Positions 1-7,479 of a stretch of 38,159 bases of DNA are shown here, piece by piece. Each line of letters begins with the position of its first letter. Position 1 is the first letter of the stretch. The notes beneath the pieces are model-generated. The model saw nothing but the letters and a program-made list of their open reading frames with translations, was not told the DNA's origin and made no database searches. Position numbers and translations under genes: made by a program. This DNA comes from an uncultured Eubacteriales bacterium (GTDB lineage: Bacteria > Bacillota > Clostridia > Oscillospirales > CAG-272): positions 1 through 38,159 of the forward strand of contig URCP01000020.1 in assembly GCA_900546315.1 (NCBI GenBank), given 5' to 3'.

Positions 1-150
1 GGGGGTGGATTGGCCGTGTGCTGTTTTTTCACGTGTTCTGAGAAATAGCTATGGGGGAGGGTTTTCCACGTGTTCATCGTGTTCACGTGTACAGAGAATA
101 GCTATGGGGGGTGTATCTGCCGTGTTCATCGTGTTCACGTGTACAGAGAA
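1..150. repeat. Imperfect tandem repeat, period about 52 bp, continuing off the left edge
   Basis: A 30-base string starting CGTGTTCATCGTGTTCACGT occurs identically at 69-98 and 121-150, so the period is 52 bp. A more diverged unit at about 1-60 shares GGGGGTG, the CCGTGT stretch, CACGTGT and AGAAATAGCTATGGGGG. Each unit carries a CACGTG palindrome. There are about three units, the first cut by the window edge. The array lies downstream of the leftward P-type ATPase and codes for nothing I recognise. Confidence 0.75.
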
Positions 151-157
151 AGAAAGA

Positions 158-179
158 GGTCACCGCCGAAGCGGCAACC
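158..179 (-). terminator. Probable terminator of the P-type ATPase gene
   Basis: Read leftward, GGTTGCCGCTTCGGCGGTGACC folds into a GC stem with a TTCG loop and a small internal mismatch. It is followed by TCTTTCTTTCT. It begins about 20 bp beyond the ATPase stop. The U-tract is interrupted, so it is a moderate candidate. Confidence 0.5.
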
Positions 180-199
180 CCTTCTCATTTTCTTTTGCT

Positions 200-2272
200 T
201 CAGTCCTCAAGCAGATCGGTCATTGATTTCAGGCTGATGGCGAGCGTCGAGACGTTATGCAGAAGAGCCGACGTAGACGGCGGCAGGACGCCCATCACAC
301 CGAGAATTATAAGCCCGAGATTGAAGGACATGATGAACCTGTAGTTCGAGTGAATCCGCCCCATCAGACGGTTCGACAGCTCCTTCATCACAAGCAGAAG
401 ACCGAGATCATCGGCGGTTATCGTGATATCCGCGATCTCTCTTGCAATTGCGGCTCCTCCGCTGACGGCTACCCCGGCGTTCGATTCGGAGAGGGCGGGC
501 GCGTCGTTTATCCCGTCGCCGATCATTATGACCTTGTGTCCCTCTTCACGCATTTTCTTCACGTAGGACGCCTTGTCCTCCGGCAGAACCTCGGAGAAGT
601 ACCTGTCGACGCCGACCTTCGCGGCGACCGCTTTCGCTGTCCTGTCGCTGTCTCCTGTCATCATGACGATGTTCGTGAAGCCGGCGCGGTGGAGCTTTTC
701 TATGACCTCAGGCGCTTCTGTGCGTATCGGGTCCTCAATGAGCAGGACAGCCGCCAGCTCACCGCCTATCGCCATGTAGAGGTGCGAGTACTCGTCAGGT
801 ATCGCGTCGAATTTCTCCTTATCCGGTATTGTGCACTTCTCGTCGTCAAACAGGAAATGGTGACTGCCTATCGCGACGCGCTTGCCGTCGACGATTCCGA
901 GTATTCCGTGCGCGACTATGTATTCGACCGACGTGTGGCACTCGGCGTGGTTTATACCGCGCGCGGCGGCTTCCTTCACGTCGGCGTTCGCGATCGAGTG
1001 CGGGTAATGCTCGTCAAGGCTGGCGGCGACGCGCAGTATGTCGTTCTCCTCGTGCCCGCCGAAGACCTCGATCCCGGCGATATGAGGGGACGCGTGCGTC
1101 AGGGTTCCGGTCTTGTCGAAGACGATTGTGTCCGCCTCGGAGACCGCCTCGATGTACTTTCCGCCCTTGAACGAGATGTGATATGTGCTCGCCTCACGCA
1201 TCGCCGAGAGAACCGCGATCGGCATTGACAGCTTCAGAGCGCAGGAGAAGTCAACCATCAGTATAGCGAGGGCTTTCGTGACGTTTCTTGTCAGAAGGTA
1301 AGTTATCCCGGTCGCCGCGAGGCTGTACGGCACGAGCTTGTCGGCGAGGTGCGACGCTTTGTCCTCGGTCTCTGATTTGAGCTTTTCGGAGTCCTCGATC
1401 ATCTTCACGATACGGTCATAGCGTCCGGTTCCGGCGGTGTTCTCGACCCTGACGACGCACTCGCCGTCCTCGACGACGGTTCCGGCGTAGACGAGACTGC
1501 CCTCCGACTTCGGCACGGCGTCAGATTCACCTGTCATTGACGCCTGATTGACCGTCATCTCACCGGACACGACTCTGCCGTCGAGCGGGATCATGTTGCC
1601 GGTTCTGACGACGATCTCGTCGCCCGCGGACACAGAATGGACGGGTACGGATATCTCTTCTCCATCCTTCCTCACCCAGACCTTGTCGACGCCGAGAGAC
1701 ATCGCCCCGGCGAGGTCGTTGACCGATTTGCGGTGGGTCCACTCGTCGAGTATGTCGCCAATTCTCAGCAGGAACATGATGGACGCCGCGGTTCCGAAAT
1801 CGCCCGTCAGCATCGCGGCGGTGATCGCCGTCGCGTCGAGCACCGGAACCTCGATCTTACCCTTCATCAGGCACTTGAGCCCTTTGAGTATGTACTTGAA
1901 CGAGCGGACAATCGTTATGTATTTGCGTATATTCAGAGGCAGCAGGAACCGTCTGACCATCCGCCCGGCAAGCGCCGCGAGCAGCTTGTTCTCAAACTCA
2001 CGGTTCAGCGCGCGTCCGGTCTTCGCGGGGACGAGCGCCTTCGCGCTTTCGAGGTCGAAGCGGAACTTCGCTATTTGGTTGATTAGCTTTGCTCTGTTGC
2101 AGGTGTAGTATATAACGGCGTCACAGGTGCGGTCATAGACCGAGACCTTCCCGACGCCAGGGATGCTTCTGAGATAATATTCGAGTATATCGGCGTCTTC
2201 GAGGGTCATGTGCCTTTTGGCGGCGTGGATCCTCATTCTGCCGTTTGAATCGTGTAATATCGTGAATTTCAT
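200..2272 (-). CDS. Heavy-metal (P1B-type) cation-transporting P-type ATPase
   Basis: This 690-residue protein is an ATP-driven metal pump of the inner membrane. The actuator motif TGES lies at 247-250, the phosphorylation motif DKTGTLT starts at Asp386, and GDGINDAPAL starts at Gly585. About 70 N-terminal residues look like an HMA-type fold but lack the usual CxxC. The membrane metal motif, normally CPC in TM6 of copper pumps, is here Ser343-Cys344-Ala345 followed by LKLSMP, so the metal cannot be assigned; Mn, Fe, Zn or Co are all open. It is the second gene of a leftward unit, 98 bp after the DUF6110 gene, and the gap contains competing hairpins. The palindrome at the operon promoter suggests metal-responsive control. 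The family is certain; the substrate is not. Confidence 0.9.
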   Translation of the reverse strand: MKFTILHDSNGRMRIHAAKRHMTLEDADILEYYLRSIPGVGKVSVYDRTCDAVIYYTCNRAKLINQIAKFRFDLESAKALVPAKTGRALNREFENKLLAALAGRMVRRFLLPLNIRKYITIVRSFKYILKGLKCLMKGKIEVPVLDATAITAAMLTGDFGTAASIMFLLRIGDILDEWTHRKSVNDLAGAMSLGVDKVWVRKDGEEISVPVHSVSAGDEIVVRTGNMIPLDGRVVSGEMTVNQASMTGESDAVPKSEGSLVYAGTVVEDGECVVRVENTAGTGRYDRIVKMIEDSEKLKSETEDKASHLADKLVPYSLAATGITYLLTRNVTKALAILMVDFSCALKLSMPIAVLSAMREASTYHISFKGGKYIEAVSEADTIVFDKTGTLTHASPHIAGIEVFGGHEENDILRVAASLDEHYPHSIANADVKEAAARGINHAECHTSVEYIVAHGILGIVDGKRVAIGSHHFLFDDEKCTIPDKEKFDAIPDEYSHLYMAIGGELAAVLLIEDPIRTEAPEVIEKLHRAGFTNIVMMTGDSDRTAKAVAAKVGVDRYFSEVLPEDKASYVKKMREEGHKVIMIGDGINDAPALSESNAGVAVSGGAAIAREIADITITADDLGLLLVMKELSNRLMGRIHSNYRFIMSFNLGLIILGVMGVLPPSTSALLHNVSTLAISLKSMTDLLED

Positions 2273-2300
2273 AGCTTTGTTTCTTCCATAGGATATATGT

Positions 2301-2360
2301 GCGCGGCGGCAAAGAAACCGCCGGGAAAGCTTATCTCCCGGCGGCGTGCCGACTCACGCC
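2301..2360 (-). promoter_or_regulatory. Competing hairpins between the DUF6110 and ATPase genes (possible attenuator)
   Basis: Read leftward, three alternatives share segments. GGCGTG-N6-CACGCC occupies 2343-2360. CCGCCGGGA pairs with TCCCGGCGG at 2318-2344 and is followed by TTTCTTT, like a weak intrinsic terminator. The same CGGCGG can instead pair with CCGCCG just after the U-rich tract, around 2303-2324. These cannot all form at once. The last hairpin ends about 30 nt before the ATPase start. This could set the ratio of the two proteins; that is inference. Confidence 0.45.
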
Positions 2361-2370
2361 GGTCTGCGGA

Positions 2371-2667
2371 TCATTCTTTGCCGCTGTCCTCAGAGCAGCA
2401 GCACGGAGCCTCTTCCGAAGCGTCCTCAACTGTCTCGGGTGCCTCGGCTTCTCTCTCCTCGTTGATCTTCTTCGCGTCAGCGAGTATGTCGCCGGCGTTC
2501 TCCTTGACCGTGGTCGCGGTCTTCATGACGCATTCCTTAGCGCGGAGAACCGCAGCGGTGGTGTGCGTATAAAGCTTCTTCGCGTCCTTCGACGAGAGAA
2601 TCTTCAGTCCGGCTGTGCCGAAGAGCAGACCGCCCGCGAAAAGACCTATTTTACCCCATGTTCCCAT
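2371..2667 (-). CDS. DUF6110 family small membrane-anchored protein
   Basis: This 98-residue protein resembles DUF6110 proteins of gut Clostridia, which I recall next to similar P-type ATPases. Residues 5-25 form one glycine-rich hydrophobic segment. The middle is lysine/alanine-rich and helical, with the conserved-looking stretch TTAAVLRAKECVMKTATTV. The tail is acidic and carries three adjacent cysteines (PCCCSED) that could bind a metal. The start has a strong AAGGAGG site. It is the first gene of the metal unit, ahead of the ATPase. A role as partner or metal donor for the pump is inferred from position and from the Cys cluster; no enzymatic motif is visible. Confidence 0.75.
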   Translation of the reverse strand: MGTWGKIGLFAGGLLFGTAGLKILSSKDAKKLYTHTTAAVLRAKECVMKTATTVKENAGDILADAKKINEEREAEAPETVEDASEEAPCCCSEDSGKE

Positions 2668-2818
2668 TGTGTTTTCCTCCTTGCGATTTTATTTTAATTA
2701 TAATTATACCATGACCGCCCCGGAAAATCCACTCCAAAAAGACTTTTTTGAGGTATTATCGCGAAAAATCGTTTCCCGTCGCGGTCAGGCGTTCGTCCAC
2801 AGGCATGATCACAATCGT

Positions 2819-2834
2819 GTTAGCTGAGACTAAC
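2819..2834 (-). promoter_or_regulatory. Candidate DtxR/MntR-like operator palindrome
   Basis: Read leftward, GTTAGTCTCAGCTAAC is an inverted repeat (GTTAG-N6-CTAAC) lying 3 bp downstream of the -10 box, across the expected start site. TTAG/CTAA half-sites are typical of iron- or manganese-responsive DtxR-family repressors. This position would block initiation. The binding regulator is not encoded in the window. Confidence 0.5.
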
Positions 2835-2837
2835 TAT

Positions 2838-2866
2838 ATTGTACCACAGAAATAAACTGTTGTCAA
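2838..2866 (-). promoter_or_regulatory. Sigma-A promoter of the DUF6110-ATPase unit
   Basis: Read leftward: TTGACA (2861-2866), 17 bp, TACAAT (2838-2843), with a TGG extension before the -10. The predicted start near 2831 gives an untranslated leader of about 160 nt before the DUF6110 start at 2667. Confidence 0.8.
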
Positions 2867-2954
2867 GAGCGCCGTCAGATTTTACATATGGTTAAAGAGC
2901 GGTGAGAAATTACGTTTCAAAAAGTAAAATAACGGTACATTTTTTCCGGAGTAC

Positions 2955-2983
2955 TTGCAAAATCCGGAGTTATATGATATAAT
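2955..2983 (+). promoter_or_regulatory. Sigma-A promoter of the SGNH hydrolase gene
   Basis: TTGCAA (2955-2960), 17 bp, TATAAT (2978-2983), with TGA directly before the -10. The reading frame of the hydrolase is open back to a TTG inside this -35 box, so that codon cannot be the true start. Confidence 0.8.
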
Positions 2984-3032
2984 ATCCGTAAGGTCGATTG
3001 GCAGACCGCACGGTATGAAAGGATGGCAGAAA

Positions 3033-4031
3033 ATGATATTCGATAATATAGAATTCCACGGCGTCGACGAGCTCACCGATGCGGGTGACGGCTCGTACGT
3101 TCTCCACCGAGCTCCCGCGGCTCTCGAGGAGCATCTCAGTGAGGGCGGCGTCAATATGAACCGCGGCGCGACCGGAACAGAGCTCCGCTTCGTCATAAAC
3201 GGCGGCAGCGCGCGGATAACGCTGATAAACGAGAGCCCCGACACGCCGCTCATGTTCACAGTCTTCTACGGCTCGGTGACGGCGGGCTGGCAGCATATCA
3301 GGAAGTTCGTTGAGCCCGGAGAGCACACGATAGAGGTTCCGGCGCCGTCAGACAGCTTCCGCGAGGCGATACTCTCCGGATGGCCGGATATGCTCTATGA
3401 CCCGCGCATGGTGCGGCTCGTCTCGACGGTCGGGCACTGGCGTTATGTGAAAGCCGAGGGTGATATTGAGCCTCCGGCGCGGGATATGGCGCCTCGGAAA
3501 ACGATGTGGTTCTACGGCTCGTCGATAACTCACGGCAGTCTCTCGGTGCTCCCGGCGAACAGCTTTGTCGTCAGGGTCGCGGAGAACTTCGGGATGGATT
3601 ACCGCAACTGCGGATACGCGGGCAACTGCCGGGTTGAGCCGGAAATCGCCGACTGGCTCGCGGGGCAGAATTTCTCGGTCATGGTGCTCGAGATGGGCAT
3701 AAATATCCTCGGCATGGACCCGGCGGAATACGAGAAGCGCGTCAGATACGCCCTGAAGAGAATCGCTGGCGACAACCCGGAGAAGCCGGTCATAGCGATA
3801 GACGTTTTCTTCTGCGAGGACGACCTCAGAGGCGGCGGACACGCCGGGAGATTCCGCGCGATACTGAAGCGTGCAGTCAGTGAGCTTGCCCTGCCGAACT
3901 TACACTACATAAACGGTCTGAACATCCTCCCGAACGCGCGCGGGCTCAGCGGAGACCTCGTCCATCCGTCGCCGAGGGGAGTCGAGACTATAGCCTCAAA
4001 CCTCACCGCGATCATGAAATCCGTGATATGA
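3033..4031 (+). CDS. SGNH/GDSL-type hydrolase (SsfX3-like two-domain esterase)
   Basis: This 332-residue protein is predicted to remove acyl groups from carbohydrates or similar substrates. A beta-rich N-terminal domain of about 150 residues precedes an SGNH hydrolase domain. Block I is FYGSSITHG with the likely nucleophile Ser164, an EMGIN segment fits block III, and the C-terminal DLVHP supplies Asp308 and His311. No signal peptide is visible, so it is probably cytoplasmic. The start was chosen at 3033 because AAAGGA lies 9 bp upstream; the longer frame back to 2955 runs through the promoter. It has its own promoter and terminator, so it is monocistronic. The family is confident, the substrate unknown. 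Confidence 0.85.
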   Translation: MIFDNIEFHGVDELTDAGDGSYVLHRAPAALEEHLSEGGVNMNRGATGTELRFVINGGSARITLINESPDTPLMFTVFYGSVTAGWQHIRKFVEPGEHTIEVPAPSDSFREAILSGWPDMLYDPRMVRLVSTVGHWRYVKAEGDIEPPARDMAPRKTMWFYGSSITHGSLSVLPANSFVVRVAENFGMDYRNCGYAGNCRVEPEIADWLAGQNFSVMVLEMGINILGMDPAEYEKRVRYALKRIAGDNPEKPVIAIDVFFCEDDLRGGGHAGRFRAILKRAVSELALPNLHYINGLNILPNARGLSGDLVHPSPRGVETIASNLTAIMKSVI

Positions 4032-4035
4032 AAAG

Positions 4036-4055
4036 ACAGCCGCGCAAGCGGCTGT
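4036..4055. terminator. Bidirectional terminator between convergent genes
   Basis: ACAGCCGC-GCAA-GCGGCTGT is a perfect 8-bp stem. TCTCTTTATTT follows on the + strand and CTTTTC on the - strand. It lies between the stops of the SGNH hydrolase and the esterase. Confidence 0.85.
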
Positions 4056-4060
4056 TCTCT

Positions 4061-4786
4061 TTATTTAACGATACTTTCGATGAGTTCGGCAAATACCGGT
4101 TCACCGATGTATGAGCAGTGCGAGTAACCTTCCATGTACCTGAACCTGAGCCTGTCCTCCGGCCAGCCGAAGTGTTTCATCGTCGCTTCAAGGAGTCTCA
4201 GCTGTTCGAGGCGGCACTCCATGTCGTGCTCTGAGGAGATTATCAGGACATCCGGAACCTTTCTGTTTTCCGGCACGAGCTTTTCGTCGACAAACCAGAG
4301 CGGCGCCGCCTCGTCTATCCGGACAAGCCTCGGGTCAAGCCCGCGCTCGGCGAGGACGTTGAAGTGCACGGTAGGCTGACCGGCGTCGAGCACCCATCCG
4401 TTGATATCAAACGGGTCGATACCGTAAGCGCCGAGATAGTGTTTGTCAAACAACAGCATCATCGAGAGATAAGCCCCCGCGGATGAGCCGCCGACATATA
4501 TGCCGCTGATTTTCCCTTCGAGCTCTGTTTTCAGAAACGCGACCGCCCTCGCGCAGTCCTCGATGAAGTCCGGAAACTTCGCGTCCGGATACATCCTGTA
4601 GTCGAGAGAAGCCGCCGCGATGCCGTCGGACACGAGCGTATCGAAACGTATTCCCGCGTCCCTTGAACCGGAGGTGAGACCTCCGCCGTGCATATATATG
4701 AACAGCTTCGGCTTCTCGTTTTCCGGCATATAAAGGTCGAGCTTCAGGTCTCTTTCTTTGTCGTAGGTGAGGGTGATCGGTTTCAT
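4061..4786 (-). CDS. Alpha/beta hydrolase (carboxylesterase / BD-FAE-like)
   Basis: This 241-residue alpha/beta hydrolase has the oxyanion motif HGGG at 33-36, the nucleophile elbow GGSSAG with Ser102, an SSEHD segment that fits the catalytic Asp, and a C-terminal GYSHCSY that fits the catalytic His. No signal peptide is present, so cytoplasmic de-esterification of small or sugar esters is likely. It follows the oxidoreductase gene at 4808-5866 with a 21-bp gap and its own AAAGGA site, so the two form one leftward unit. Together they suggest sugar-ester processing followed by oxidation; that pairing is inference. Confidence 0.85.
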   Translation of the reverse strand: MKPITLTYDKERDLKLDLYMPENEKPKLFIYMHGGGLTSGSRDAGIRFDTLVSDGIAAASLDYRMYPDAKFPDFIEDCARAVAFLKTELEGKISGIYVGGSSAGAYLSMMLLFDKHYLGAYGIDPFDINGWVLDAGQPTVHFNVLAERGLDPRLVRIDEAAPLWFVDEKLVPENRKVPDVLIISSEHDMECRLEQLRLLEATMKHFGWPEDRLRFRYMEGYSHCSYIGEPVFAELIESIVK

Positions 4787-4807
4787 GATGTATTTCCTTT
4801 CAGACGG

Positions 4808-5866
4808 TTATTTTATATCTATCCACTGCTGCTTTTCGTCCGACTCGAGGATCGCGTCGAGAACTCTCTGGAGCTTCACTCCGTCCTCAAGCGTCGGTAT
4901 GTAGCGGTCCGGGTTTCCGTGGAGCAGATCGACGTAGCACTGCATCTGAACGGTGCGGAACTCTTCGGGCACCTCGACTGTCTCCATGTGCTCGATGGCG
5001 TGTCCTTCCTTTATGCCGCCGGTGTAATACTCGAGCTTTTCCGGGTGGTTCAGATCGAACCTGAACGCGCCCTTGTCACCGTAGACCTCGACGCGTATCT
5101 GGTTCGTGTTGCCGAACGCCGCGCGGGTTATCGAGAAGGTCGCCGACGCTCCTTTGTCGAACTTAGCGAGAAAGTGGCAGAAATCGTCCGTCTCGACCGG
5201 CGCCATGCCGCTTCCGTCGAGCTTTTTTCTCTCATGGACAGCGATACCGAGATCAGCGGCAAGGCTCGTGACGTCTCCGGACAGGAAAGACGCGAGGTCG
5301 AGTATATGAACCCCGAGGTCGCCGGAAACGCCGTATCTCGCGTCACGTCCGATGAAGCGCCAGTCGAGCCCGCGGTCCTTGATGAACGCGCTGGATTTGA
5401 AGTACTGAGCGTAGAAGGTTATGACGTTGCCGATAGCCCCCTCGTCAACGAGGTGCTTCGCGTATCTGACGGCGGGGAGGAAGCGGTAGGAGAAGCAGAC
5501 CATCGACTTGATGTTCTTCGCCTTCGCCTTTTCGAGAAGTCTTACTGTCTCGTCGTAGCTGACGCCGAGCGGCTTTTCACAGCAGAATGGCTTTCCGGCG
5601 TCAACGGCGGCTTCTGCCATCGGTACGTGGAGATAGTTCGGCGTGCAGATATCCACCGCGTCAACCTCCGGGCAGTTTATGAGGTCGTGGTAGTCTTTGA
5701 ATCTGCGCTCCTCGGGGACTTTGTATTTCTCGCCGGCGCTGTTCAGGCGGTTTTCGTCGATGTCGCAGAGCGCCCATATGACGGCGCCTTTTGAGCTGTT
5801 GAGCTCCGGCAGATGCTTTCCGGAGATACCTCCGCAGCCGATGAGACCTATTCTGATATCGTTCAT
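4808..5866 (-). CDS. Gfo/Idh/MocA family oxidoreductase
   Basis: This 352-residue NAD(P)-dependent sugar/inositol-type dehydrogenase has an N-terminal Rossmann motif (IGLIGCGGISG, residues 7-17), the family EKP motif at 97-99 with the catalytic-region lysine, and a C-terminal alpha/beta domain including YGVSGDLGVHILDLASF. The length is typical. It is transcribed leftward from a promoter that completely overlaps that of the divergent AraC gene, and is followed by the esterase. Control by the neighbouring AraC protein is likely. Substrate not predictable. Confidence 0.9.
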   Translation of the reverse strand: MNDIRIGLIGCGGISGKHLPELNSSKGAVIWALCDIDENRLNSAGEKYKVPEERRFKDYHDLINCPEVDAVDICTPNYLHVPMAEAAVDAGKPFCCEKPLGVSYDETVRLLEKAKAKNIKSMVCFSYRFLPAVRYAKHLVDEGAIGNVITFYAQYFKSSAFIKDRGLDWRFIGRDARYGVSGDLGVHILDLASFLSGDVTSLAADLGIAVHERKKLDGSGMAPVETDDFCHFLAKFDKGASATFSITRAAFGNTNQIRVEVYGDKGAFRFDLNHPEKLEYYTGGIKEGHAIEHMETVEVPEEFRTVQMQCYVDLLHGNPDRYIPTLEDGVKLQRVLDAILESDEKQQWIDIK

Positions 5867-5938
5867 TTCGTGATAACTTCCTTTCGATAAGCTTTGTCAC
5901 GCAGAGATAAAATTTTCCGCGCGAATTTCATCATAACT

Positions 5939-5968
5939 ATTGTAATACTTTTCGTTTTGAGTTACAAT
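5939..5968. promoter_or_regulatory. Symmetric overlapping divergent promoters (oxidoreductase / AraC)
   Basis: ATTGTAA (5939-5945) and TTACAAT (5962-5968) form an inverted repeat separated by 16 bp. Rightward, TTGTAA is the -35 and TACAAT the -10, with 17 bp between. Leftward, the same two boxes exchange roles, again with 17 bp. The two polymerases would occupy the same DNA, so the promoters should be mutually exclusive. Confidence 0.7.
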
Positions 5969-6041
5969 GTATATGGCGGCAAAATTCAGTGTACGTTTCA
6001 ACATTTTTTACCGAAAATCATTTTCTGATTGGAGTGATAAC

Positions 6042-6923
6042 ATGCGAGGCGATTTATCACGCATCTCGCACTTTGACATAAACGCCGAGGACATAAGCGC
6101 CGGGCGGCTCATCTGGAAGCGCGGCTCGGTCGACCGCTTCACCGGGAAGGGACGGTCGAGAAATCTTCTGTATCTGATGCTGTCCGGTTCGAGAAATTAC
6201 TACATAAACGGAAAATTCGAGTTCTCATTGCACGACGGCGACCTGATATTCATCCCGTCCGGAGCCTGCTACAGCTCGAAGGTTGAGGACTGCGACACGG
6301 CGGAGGGGATCTATGTCGACTTCAACCTGACCCTCGGCGGAAAGCCATTTTATCTCGACGAGTCTTTCAGGCGCTTCACCGCGGATCGTGTACAGAAGGA
6401 AAGATTCATGCGTCTCGCCGAGTCAAGCGGCGTCCGTCTGCTCGCTAAGGCGGAGCTTATGTATATCCTTTCCGACATTTCGGCAAAGGAGGAGAATCTG
6501 CGGTTCGAAGGCGGTGAGTTCAGCCGGATAAGGAAGGCGGCGCTTGGAATAGAGCGTCATCCGGAGCGTCCGGTCGACGTCGGGGCTCTCGCGCGGGAGT
6601 GCTGTCTTTCCGAGACAGGGTTCCGCGAGCTTTTCAGGCGATACACGGGCGGGCTCGCGCCGGTTGAGTACCGGAACAGGCTGCGGCTTGAGAGGGCGGA
6701 CGAGCTTCTGTTATCCGGAACGCTGAGCGTCGCGGAGATAGCGTCGCTTCTCGGTTTCTATGACACGGCGCACTTCTACCGCACATACAAGCGCGTGCGC
6801 GGGAGGACGCCGAAGCAGATAGGCGACCCGGAGGACGGCAGGAGTGGTGAGACTGTGCTTTTTGTGAACGAGAACGGTCTGCACGTGAGCGGGGGTGCGG
6901 AGGACGATGAATCCCGTGAATGA
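6042..6923 (+). CDS. AraC family transcriptional regulator
   Basis: This 293-residue one-component regulator has an N-terminal cupin-like sensor domain (including HDGDLIFIPSGACY) and a C-terminal pair of helix-turn-helix motifs; the second contains SVAEIASLLGFYDTAHFYRTYKR and then GRTPKQ. The start at 6042 has GGAG 7 bp upstream. A longer frame would begin at 5967 inside the -10 box and is rejected. It is divergent from the oxidoreductase-esterase unit, its most likely target, and converges with the small orphan gene, the two stops being only 4 bp apart. The inducer is probably a sugar, inferred from the family. Confidence 0.88.
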   Translation: MRGDLSRISHFDINAEDISAGRLIWKRGSVDRFTGKGRSRNLLYLMLSGSRNYYINGKFEFSLHDGDLIFIPSGACYSSKVEDCDTAEGIYVDFNLTLGGKPFYLDESFRRFTADRVQKERFMRLAESSGVRLLAKAELMYILSDISAKEENLRFEGGEFSRIRKAALGIERHPERPVDVGALARECCLSETGFRELFRRYTGGLAPVEYRNRLRLERADELLLSGTLSVAEIASLLGFYDTAHFYRTYKRVRGRTPKQIGDPEDGRSGETVLFVNENGLHVSGGAEDDESRE

Positions 6924-6927
6924 ACAG

Positions 6928-7473
6928 TCAATATGATATTTTGTCTATCCCGCAGTCCGGTTTGTCCGAGAGTTCCCATGACGCGATCTTCAACAGTCTC
7001 ATTGAAAATTCCTCACAGATATTGTTCGTGGAGCATATGAACTCGTGCGAGATGGTTCCGAGCAGCATTTTTCCGCGGTTCCAGAAGCACATATCCTTAA
7101 ATAAAGCGGCGTGCTTGTTTATCTTCCATAGCGGCTTGTAGCTTTTCCACTTGGCTGTATCCTTCAGAAATATATCGCTGTAGCAATCGAGAAGGATTTT
7201 CTTTGTCTCACTGTCCGCAGGATAGATAAACTGGGACATACTGCCGTTCAGCCGCGGGTATCCGTACCACTTGTCGGCTTTGATTTGCTTCACAAGATGT
7301 GGCTCCAGCATCAACTCTGTCACGGATTTATACTCTTCATACCCGCTCAGGTTTATCTTTGAGAAAGAGACCGCGTCGGAATAGTCGAAGCAGATATCGA
7401 GAAAGACCTCAAAATTTCTGTCTCTTATCCCTCCGGATAGGTCTCTGTCGGCTCTCAGACTCAGCACCGGCAT
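6928..7473 (-). CDS. Hypothetical protein, AT-rich
   Basis: I do not recognise this 181-residue protein. It has no clear membrane segment or signal peptide, is rich in aromatic and charged residues (KWYGYPRLNGS, KWKSYKPLWKINKH), and contains several scattered cysteines. It lies 6 bp after the DUF218 gene and has a GAAGGA site, so it is the last gene of a leftward chain. Its base composition is visibly lower in GC and its codons more A/T-ending than the neighbours, which suggests later acquisition. No function is proposed. Confidence 0.6.
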   Translation of the reverse strand: MPVLSLRADRDLSGGIRDRNFEVFLDICFDYSDAVSFSKINLSGYEEYKSVTELMLEPHLVKQIKADKWYGYPRLNGSMSQFIYPADSETKKILLDCYSDIFLKDTAKWKSYKPLWKINKHAALFKDMCFWNRGKMLLGTISHEFICSTNNICEEFSMRLLKIASWELSDKPDCGIDKISY

Positions 7474-7479
7474 ATCAGC

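Noticed and set aside
1..150. CRISPR array at the left edge
   Set aside because: The units are contiguous imperfect tandem repeats without distinct spacers, and no cas genes are present.
257..1228. Long rightward open frame opposite the P-type ATPase, and similar antisense frames elsewhere
   Set aside because: These are shadow frames typical of GC-rich genes; they lack family motifs and ribosome-binding sites, while the opposite strand has clear conserved proteins.
2955..3032. Upstream extension of the SGNH hydrolase to a TTG at 2955
   Set aside because: The TTG is the -35 hexamer of its promoter, and the extension covers the -10; ATG 3033 has a proper AAAGGA site.
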